Assembly (NCBI GenBank): GCA_007119075.1 | Contig: SKQJ01000274.1 | Coordinates: forward strand, 1-13,860 | DNA: 13,860 nucleotides | Origin: Bacteroidales bacterium | GTDB lineage: Bacteria; Bacteroidota; Bacteroidia; Bacteroidales; PUMT01 | Direction: 5' to 3' | Part shown: one piece after another, positions 1 through 4,975 of the stretch | Layout: each line of letters opens with the position of its first letter | How positions within the stretch are numbered: position 1 is the first letter of the stretch | Notes under the pieces: model-generated | Databases searched by the model: none | The model's input: the letters and a program-made list of their open reading frames with translations, nothing else | What the model was told of the DNA's origin: nothing | Made by a program: the position numbers and the translations under genes

Positions 1-2
1 AA

Positions 3-743
3 TTAGTATTCCCTGATTTTAATATTCCTGAACCAGACATCATCATTGTGATCCTGCAATCCGATCACCCCTTCTGCATACTTTCCGAAAAGGGTTACAT
101 CGAATTTGCTGTTTTCGACCATTTCTTCCCACTCAGGGGTTCCAAGCTGATATTGAAGAACATCTTCACCGTTCTGGCGGTGGAATACAGTACCATTGTA
201 AACTATGATCTCCGCCTGGTTCCATTCTCCCACCGGCCTGGTGTTCTGGGGATTTGCAGGAATAATGTCATACAGTGATGCAGCTTTGCGGTTTCCGTCA
301 ACGCCCTGGCTGGCATCCGGATGACCATCGTTGTCCAGCACCTGGAATTCGGGGGCGGTGTGCCATATCGGCCGTCCCGGAATTTCCTGTCCCAGGTAGA
401 AGATCCCGCTGTTGCCCTTTTCGGAGATCTTCCAGTCAATTTTAAGATGAAAATCCAGGAAAGTCTGGTCATAAACTATATCTCCTGCCCTGGCCCCGGA
501 AATAAAACGAAGCGCTCCGTCTTCAACGACCCATCCCTGTTCCGGGAAGGAGTCTCCGTTATAGGAACGCCATCCTGTGGTGGTTTCTCCATCAAAAAGA
601 AGGACAAAACCTTCTTCCTGTTCCTGTTGGCTCAGGGTATTCGGTGCAGCCTCCTCTGCAACCCGCTCAGCCTGCTGACATGAGATCGCGAGGGCAAGCA
701 GAAAGATCGGGGCGATAAATAAAGAATAATGTCTTGCTTTCAT
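3..743 (-). CDS. DUF1080 (3-keto-disaccharide hydrolase family) lipoprotein
   Basis: This complete 246-residue protein has the single β-sandwich domain of the DUF1080/3-keto-disaccharide hydrolase family. Family members hydrolyse glycosides whose sugar has been oxidised at C3. Residues 1-21 form a hydrophobic lipoprotein signal ending in LAISC, with Cys22 as the lipidation site, so the protein should be anchored outside the cytoplasm. The domain runs from about residue 45 (GFVLLFDG...GW) to the C-terminus. Typical family stretches are visible: NSGIFY near 111, PEFQVLDNDGH at 131-141 and a C-terminal LQDHNDDVWFRNIKI. The TAA stop lies at the window edge and the ATG start fits the signal peptide. 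It is the second gene after an exported Gfo/Idh/MocA oxidoreductase on the same strand, 193 bp downstream of it, and that pairing fits oxidation followed by cleavage. The family call is secure; the exact substrate is unknown. Confidence 0.9.
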   Translation of the reverse strand: MKARHYSLFIAPIFLLALAISCQQAERVAEEAAPNTLSQQEQEEGFVLLFDGETTTGWRSYNGDSFPEQGWVVEDGALRFISGARAGDIVYDQTFLDFHLKIDWKISEKGNSGIFYLGQEIPGRPIWHTAPEFQVLDNDGHPDASQGVDGNRKAASLYDIIPANPQNTRPVGEWNQAEIIVYNGTVFHRQNGEDVLQYQLGTPEWEEMVENSKFDVTLFGKYAEGVIGLQDHNDDVWFRNIKIREY

Positions 744-936
744 TTCGGTCTGATTTTATATTTGATTTGATTATGTTTAAATTGTAAATTGTAAGTCACT
801 GATAATCCGTTTCTTGGCCCGCATAAAAACAGCGGGTGAACAGGATCCCGGGATATATGATAAAGTTACGACTGTCCACGGCAATGTAACCAGTCAGACA
901 GTCGTAACTTAAAGATAAAAAAAAACTAATTGTCGC
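744..936 (-). other. Intercistronic gap with long hairpin
   Basis: This 193-bp AT-rich gap separates the oxidoreductase stop from the DUF1080 start. I see no coding potential. Its main feature is a perfect 14-bp inverted repeat (863-876 with 897-910, 20-nt loop). A nine-A run at 917-925, which is U9 in the minus-strand transcript, lies between the oxidoreductase stop and the hairpin. No CAAA (minus-strand TTTG) occurs in the roughly 130 bp ahead of the DUF1080 start, so I see no standard Bacteroidota promoter of its own. Cotranscription with the upstream gene is therefore plausible. Confidence 0.6.
863..910. repeat. Perfect 14-bp inverted repeat (hairpin)
   Basis: The arms AAGTTACGACTGTC (863-876) and GACAGTCGTAACTT (897-910) are exact reverse complements around a 20-nt loop. 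In minus-strand RNA the hairpin begins 26 nt after the oxidoreductase stop codon. Only a weak U stretch (TTTATC) follows it, so it is not a textbook intrinsic terminator. It could attenuate transcription, protect the 3' end of the upstream message, or bind a dimeric protein as DNA. Confidence 0.75.
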
Positions 937-2409
937 TTACGGCATTGAAGGAAGTCTCCATCCGCTTCTGTAAGGCCTGTTGACAAGGTCGGCAGCATAT
1001 TGCCCGGCGTTTACAGGATCTGTCCAGTCTCTTGCAAAAGACGGGTGGCCATCCTCAATCTTGAATCCATCCCTTATTATTGTACGGATCTCTTCGTTTT
1101 GGGCGATGTTGGTGAACCTCATGTTCTGGCCATCCCACTCGAGTTCCTTGTTAAGGGCCTGGAGGCGAACGGCGAGAACGCCCATGACAACCATTTCATT
1201 GAAAGGTCCGGCTTCGTGGAACGCGGAAGCAGTTTCAGTCCTGTTATTGGGGTTTTCCTTGCAGGCACGTACCCAGTCCATGTAATGGTTGGCAGGCACC
1301 CTGCGGACGAACTTCGGAGCATCCGGAACGCGGCCCGAAAGCAGCCACGGATTGCGTCCATAGCAGCCAGCCACAAGAATATCCTTGGTTCCGTAGAAGA
1401 TAACGCCACCGCCGGCATCGTTCATATTCCTCCCTGCAGGCCATCCATCAGGCATTTCGGGGCGGATGCCTCCGTCATACCAGTTGACTACCACTTCGGG
1501 AAGGTCGATCTTCATGTTCTGGCTCGGCCTTCTTGCAGGATAGGTGAGCTTCACCTTCTGGGCAACAGGCGCACAGTCAACCAGGAGAAGAGATGAGCTT
1601 CCCTGTACTTTTGTCGGATATCCAAGCTCGAGCCCAAGGAAAACGGGGTGAAGTACGTGGCATGCCATATCACCAAGCGCTCCTGTGCCGAAATCCCACC
1701 ATCCCCGGAAATTCCAGGGTGTATAGATCTCATTGTAGGGACGCATCGGGGCAGGTCCGACAAATAGATCCCAGTCCATCGTCGCGGGAACACGGTGAAC
1801 TTCCTCGGGGGTATTAAGCCCCTGTGGCCAGATCGGCCTGTCGGTGAATGAGTCAACTCTTGTAACTTCACCGATTTCGCCGTTGGCGATCCATTCGCGG
1901 CATAGGTTAACGCCCTCGTCGGAGGCGCCCTGGTTGCCCATCTGGGTTGCGACCCTGTGCTGCTTGGCGAGGTTCGTCAGCAGGCGTGATTCGTAAACTG
2001 TGTGGGTAAGGGGTTTTTCAACATACACATGCTTTCCCATGGTGATTGCATCGGCTGCCTGTATTGCATGGGTATGGTCAGATCCGGCCACCACAACCGC
2101 ATCGATCGAATTACCTATTTCATCGTACATCTTGCGGTAGTCATAAAACTTCGGAGCATTGGGATAACGGTCAAATACGTGCTGGCTGTATCTCCAGTCG
2201 GTATCACAGAGGCCGACGATATTCTCGCTTTCCATTGCCCGTAAAACGGCTGCACCTCTACCGCCCACTCCAACACCGACTATATTTAGCCTGTCGCTGG
2301 GTGCCTTATATCCCATTCCGCTGATCACGTTGCTGGGGAGCACTGTAAAAGCCGCGGCCGCCATAGTTGTGTTGCCGAGGAATTTTCTTCTGGAAATTTT
2401 CTTATCCAT
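937..2409 (-). CDS. Tat-exported Gfo/Idh/MocA family oxidoreductase
   Basis: This 490-residue NAD(P)-dependent sugar or polyol dehydrogenase-like protein carries a twin-arginine signal, SRRKFLG at residues 6-12, followed by an Ala-rich hydrophobic stretch. It should therefore cross the inner membrane folded with its cofactor. The Rossmann domain starts near residue 41 with IVGVGVGGRG, in which the GxGxxG glycines are G45, G47 and G50. The acidic VGLCDTD after β2, the family EKP motif (131-133, Lys132 the expected catalytic lysine) and GALGDMACH (242-250) are all present. Residues from about 160 form the C-terminal α/β substrate domain. The length suits the secreted Bacteroidota subfamily. The start is an ATG directly before the Tat motif. 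It is probably cotranscribed with the downstream DUF1080 gene, where it would oxidise a glycoside (C3 in characterised systems) before hydrolysis. The actual sugar and the reaction direction are not determined. Confidence 0.92.
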   Translation of the reverse strand: MDKKISRRKFLGNTTMAAAAFTVLPSNVISGMGYKAPSDRLNIVGVGVGGRGAAVLRAMESENIVGLCDTDWRYSQHVFDRYPNAPKFYDYRKMYDEIGNSIDAVVVAGSDHTHAIQAADAITMGKHVYVEKPLTHTVYESRLLTNLAKQHRVATQMGNQGASDEGVNLCREWIANGEIGEVTRVDSFTDRPIWPQGLNTPEEVHRVPATMDWDLFVGPAPMRPYNEIYTPWNFRGWWDFGTGALGDMACHVLHPVFLGLELGYPTKVQGSSSLLLVDCAPVAQKVKLTYPARRPSQNMKIDLPEVVVNWYDGGIRPEMPDGWPAGRNMNDAGGGVIFYGTKDILVAGCYGRNPWLLSGRVPDAPKFVRRVPANHYMDWVRACKENPNNRTETASAFHEAGPFNEMVVMGVLAVRLQALNKELEWDGQNMRFTNIAQNEEIRTIIRDGFKIEDGHPSFARDWTDPVNAGQYAADLVNRPYRSGWRLPSMP

Positions 2410-2744
2410 TTTTTGATTATTTAGTTAGTAATTAGAATTGATTTTGGTTTATTCTTAACGGTTTTTTTATCTATGAAATTTTCCCTGATATGCCGGTATT
2501 TTTTTTGTAGCTCTTACTAAAGGGTAACCCGGGTAAACCGGTGGGTTATTTTTAAAAGTACGCCAAAATACGAAATATATCAATTATATCAATAAATTAA
2601 GGCGTATAAAAATAATAACTATTGCCGGATGCCCGCAAATTTCGTTAATATTTGTCTGATTTCCAACCAATTTTTTGTTTCGGTCAGGGGCGCAATTATG
2701 TTTTTTTAACAATTTCCGCCGGCAGCATCCGGGCCACCGGCCGG
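2410..2744. other. 335-bp intergenic region, no gene seen
   Basis: This AT-rich spacer lies upstream of the Gfo/Idh gene and downstream of pdxH, both on the minus strand. The short frames here have no family features and no supported start. It contains a small inverted repeat (2525-2530 with 2543-2548) enclosing ACCCGGGT and ACCGGT palindromes, about 120 bp before the oxidoreductase start. This is a reasonable position for a promoter, leader or operator. I found no exact TAnnTTTG on the minus strand. Just after pdxH, a GC-rich block (2716-2743) can fold (CCGGC with GCCGG), but no U tract follows it. Confidence 0.5.
2525..2548. repeat. Inverted repeat in oxidoreductase leader
   Basis: TAACCC (2525-2530) pairs with GGGTTA (2543-2548). 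The 12-nt spacer includes ACCGGT (2537-2542), and ACCCGGGT (2527-2534) overlaps the left arm. A T run follows on the plus strand (2549-2553), but no plus-strand gene lies upstream. A control site or leader structure for the minus-strand gene pair is therefore more likely than a plus-strand terminator. Confidence 0.4.
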
Positions 2745-3386
2745 TCAGGGAGAAAGCCTGCAGATCTCCCATCTGTCTTCACGATACAGATACTGGATCC
2801 TGTCATGAAGCCGGCTGTGGCGTCCCTGCCAGAATTCCGCAAGCACGGGCATGAGGCGGTAACCGCCCCATCCGGGAGGGCGGGGGATCGGCCGGGATTT
2901 ATATTTCTCTGTAACTTTAAGCATTTTATCTTCCAGAACCTTGCGCGACCCGATCATGGAGCTTTGCCTTGAAGCCCAGGCTCCTGCCTTGCTGGCATCA
3001 GGCCGTGAATCGAAATACTCATCGGATTCACCTGCCGGCAGTTTTCCGGTACGACCCTCAAACCTGACCTGCCTTTCAAGCTCCGGCCAGTAAAAGACCA
3101 GGGCAGCATAGGGATTCTCAGTGAGCTGGCGGCCCTTTTTGCTCTCATAATTTGTAAAAAAAGAGAGACCTGTCTCATTTATATCTTTCAGCAGGACAAT
3201 CCGGGCCGACGGCCGGCCATCAAGACCCGCAGTGGCAAGGGTCATAGCCGTGGGATCAATTGCTTCCGCATTAAGAGCTTCATCCAGCCACTTCCTGAAC
3301 TGATCGGCCGGGCTATCGGCAACAGAAGCCCTTGTCAGCTCAGCAAGACAATATTCCCGTCGAATTGCAGCGATTCTTTTTTTCAT
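2745..3386 (-). CDS. pdxH: Pyridoxamine 5'-phosphate oxidase
   Basis: This FMN-dependent enzyme oxidises pyridoxamine or pyridoxine 5'-phosphate to pyridoxal 5'-phosphate, the last step of the vitamin B6 salvage and biosynthetic route, in the cytoplasm. At 213 residues it matches the usual family length. Visible signatures are RIVLLKD (62-68) and FFTNYESKKGRQL (76-88) for FMN phosphate binding, WPELERQVRFEG (100-111), WASRQSSMI (137-145), RPPGWGGYRL (169-178) and EFWQGRHSRLHDR (184-196), which holds the substrate-binding Arg and His. The conserved C-terminal tail RLSP is also present. The protein begins MKKRIAAIRREY, consistent with homologues, and no Shine-Dalgarno is evident. It is divergent from the small membrane gene and probably monocistronic, as 335 bp separate it from the next minus-strand gene. 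Confidence 0.97.
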   Translation of the reverse strand: MKKRIAAIRREYCLAELTRASVADSPADQFRKWLDEALNAEAIDPTAMTLATAGLDGRPSARIVLLKDINETGLSFFTNYESKKGRQLTENPYAALVFYWPELERQVRFEGRTGKLPAGESDEYFDSRPDASKAGAWASRQSSMIGSRKVLEDKMLKVTEKYKSRPIPRPPGWGGYRLMPVLAEFWQGRHSRLHDRIQYLYREDRWEICRLSP

Positions 3387-3595
3387 GGCAAACAGTTTTG
3401 CTGAATGTAAAATTAAACATTGGAATCAAAATTTCTGGTATTCCCCCGAAAGGGTCTATAATCCCTGCGGATCCCTTATTGATTCAGGGAAAGGGAGAAT
3501 TTGAAAATTATTTATTCATTCCTTCAAACAATTACATTGTACAGATTGTTTTGCTGAAGGTAAGGATAAGTATCAATAACTTAAATGCTGAGAAT

Positions 3596-3877
3596 ATGGA
3601 AACTCTTGAAAAGGATGTTAAATCTAAAATGAAGGAGACCAACCCTGAAAAAAGGGAAGGGCAAGTCGCCACGGCTCTGGAAGAACAAACTGCCAAAATA
3701 CCCTCTGATGTCTTTTTATGGGCTTCATTGGGTTCCATGGCCGTTTCGCTTGTGCTGAAAGTTTCGAAACGGGACGAAGCATCCCTTTTTGTGGGACAGT
3801 GGGCTCCGGCATTTTTGTTGCTCGGAATATACAACAAACTTGTCAAGCAGCTGGGTCACGATTCTGAAGATCTTTAG
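3596..3877 (+). CDS. Small two-helix membrane protein, unknown function
   Basis: This is a 93-residue protein I do not recognise by name. Residues 1-35 are highly charged and probably helical (METLEKDVKSKMKETNPEK). A first hydrophobic segment spans about 37-55 (VFLWASLGSMAVSLVLKV), then comes a short charged loop (SKRDEA). A second hydrophobic segment spans about 63-82 (SLFVGQWAPAFLLLGIYNKLV), and the tail is polar (KQLGHDSEDL). This predicts a helical hairpin in the inner membrane with both termini on the same side. I chose the ATG at 3596: the frame stays open to 3332, but that extension overlaps pdxH antisense and is unlike a protein start. No Shine-Dalgarno is seen. It lies between divergent pdxH and a shared terminator, so it is probably transcribed alone. 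It is credible as a gene because of its composition, clean stop and terminator; its function is unknown. Confidence 0.7.
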   Translation: METLEKDVKSKMKETNPEKREGQVATALEEQTAKIPSDVFLWASLGSMAVSLVLKVSKRDEASLFVGQWAPAFLLLGIYNKLVKQLGHDSEDL

Positions 3878-3907
3878 AAGGTGAGGCGCGGCTTGCCGCA
3901 TTAAGCT

Positions 3908-3945
3908 AAAACCCCTGTGAGCAAATGCACTGACAGGGGTTTTTT
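3908..3945. terminator. Bidirectional intrinsic terminator
   Basis: AAAACCCCTGT (3908-3918) pairs perfectly with ACAGGGGTTTT (3933-3943), with a 14-nt loop. The plus-strand T run is 3940-3945 and the minus-strand equivalent comes from the A run at 3908-3911. It ends the plus-strand small membrane gene 30 bp after its stop, and on the minus strand it begins right after the tRNA-Leu 3' end. Confidence 0.85.
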
Positions 3946-3946
3946 G

Positions 3947-4031
3947 TACCCGGGGCGGGAATTGAACCCGCACGGCCGCAATGGCCACAGGATTTTAAGT
4001 CCTGCGTGTCTACCAGTTCCACCACCCGGGC
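3947..4031 (-). tRNA. tRNA-Leu (anticodon UAA)
   Basis: This 85-nt class II tRNA is read on the minus strand. Acceptor arms GCCCGGG and CCCGGGT pair (first pair G-U), with discriminator A. The D region contains GGTGGAACTGGTAGACAC, typical of tRNA-Leu. The anticodon loop ACTTAAAAT carries UAA, there is a long variable arm (TGGCCATTGCGGCC), and the T arm contains GTTCAATTC. CCA is not encoded; the genomic bases after the discriminator are CAAAA. Confidence 0.97.
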
Positions 4032-4039
4032 GGGGCCGG

Positions 4040-4047
4040 CAAAGTAA
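4040..4047 (-). promoter_or_regulatory. Possible -7 box for tRNA-Leu
   Basis: On the minus strand this reads TTACTTTG, seven of eight matches to the Bacteroidota -7 box TAnnTTTG, ending 8 bp before the tRNA 5' end. No TTTG -33 element is visible at the expected distance, which falls inside the tRNA-Gly terminator. It would let tRNA-Leu be transcribed independently of the upstream tRNA. Confidence 0.4.
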
Positions 4048-4053
4048 AGATAA

Positions 4054-4082
4054 AAAAAAGCCCGGAATAAGCCGGGTTTTTT
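4054..4082. terminator. Intrinsic terminator between the two tRNA genes
   Basis: CCCGG (4061-4065) pairs with CCGGG (4072-4076), loop AATAAG. The stem extends through a G-T pair into flanking A and T runs. On the minus strand the hairpin follows the tRNA-Gly 3' end directly and leads into a run of eight U. It should end the tRNA-Gly transcript before tRNA-Leu, at least partly. Confidence 0.7.
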
Positions 4083-4083
4083 G

Positions 4084-4156
<73 letters not shown>

Positions 4157-4167
4157 GATTAGTGTTG

Positions 4168-4197
4168 CAAAGTTAATTCATTTTTCTTTTTTTCAAA
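4168..4197 (-). promoter_or_regulatory. Promoter of tRNA-Gly (Bacteroidota type)
   Basis: On the minus strand TTTG (4197-4194), an 18-bp spacer and TAACTTTG (4175-4168) match the Bacteroidota housekeeping promoter TTTG/TAnnTTTG exactly. The -7 box ends 11 bp before the mature tRNA 5' end, a suitable distance for a short leader. Confidence 0.8.
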
Positions 4198-4364
4198 AAA
4201 ATCCTGTTTTAAATCAGCAGCCGGTTTTAAATTCCAACGGCAAAATTTCAATTCTGCCATATTATCCCTATTTTAGCCGAAATTAGGGCCGAAAAATTTA
4301 TAAAAGCCGGCATCAGGCCGTCGAATGACCGTAATTATTCAAACACCAAAAATAAAAAGATATT

Positions 4365-4796
4365 ATGCTTAAAGGAATCTCCCCCCTTATCAGTCCATCG
4401 CTTCTCGAAACCCTTGCCCGCATGGGGCATGGTGATGAGATTGTTCTCGCAGATGCCCATTTTCCCGGTCACAGCTACAACAATAATATTATCAGGGCCG
4501 ACGGACTGAAGATTGCCGATCTTCTGGCCGCAATCCTGCCTCTTTTCGAACTGGATACCTATGATGGCTCCCCGGTGATCATGATGGATACCGTCAAGGG
4601 AGACACCGTCGATCCCGAGGTGGAAGAAGACTACCTTGATGCCATCAGGAAAAGCGACCCGCGGATTTCCGGGATTGAAAAGATCGGCAGATATGAGTTT
4701 TATGAAAGGGCTGAAAATGCTTTTGCAGTGGTAATGACCGGCGAAACAAGAAAATACGGGAACATAATACTCAGAAAAGGCGTAACTTCCGTATAG
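4365..4796 (+). CDS. fucU: L-fucose mutarotase
   Basis: This 143-residue RbsD/FucU family enzyme interconverts the α and β anomers of L-fucose (and related sugars) in the cytoplasm, supplying the form used by fucose isomerase. The sequence closely follows E. coli FucU as I know it: MLKxISPLISPxLL at the start, MGHGDEI (20-26) with His22 as the expected catalytic histidine, DAHFPGHS (30-37), IRADG (43-47), LPLFELDTY near 58-66, GDTVDPEVE (79-87), YEFYERA (110-116) and KYGNIILRKG (130-139). Length is normal. The start is the ATG at 4365, with no Shine-Dalgarno. No fucose isomerase, kinase, aldolase or permease gene lies beside it. It converges on mutS across a 179-bp gap and follows divergent tRNA genes, so it appears to be a stand-alone gene. 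Confidence 0.95.
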   Translation: MLKGISPLISPSLLETLARMGHGDEIVLADAHFPGHSYNNNIIRADGLKIADLLAAILPLFELDTYDGSPVIMMDTVKGDTVDPEVEEDYLDAIRKSDPRISGIEKIGRYEFYERAENAFAVVMTGETRKYGNIILRKGVTSV

Positions 4797-4975
4797 CAGT
4801 CGCCCGCGAAAACTCTGAGCCTGCTAAATATAACTCATCGTTGCCGGGCTTGGCGGATATTTGTCAGGGCCTTGATTGGGGCCATTCAGTTATCAGGCCG
4901 GCCGGCACTGACTGCCGGGTGCATGGTTGCCCGGGCCTGTTTCAGCCAGCGATGCAATTGGTCAGCCGATACATT

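Noticed and set aside
2716..2743. Intrinsic terminator after pdxH
   Set aside because: The GC-rich bases can pair (CCGGC/GCCGG), but on the minus strand they are followed by GAAATTGTTAAAA with no U tract.
2652..2972. 106-codon plus-strand frame over the pdxH 3' end
   Set aside because: It is antisense to the well-supported pdxH coding sequence and has no family features.
3332..3595. N-terminal extension of the small membrane protein frame
   Set aside because: The frame is open but runs antisense into pdxH and through spacer DNA. It has no convincing start and no protein-like continuity with the charged N-terminus at 3596.
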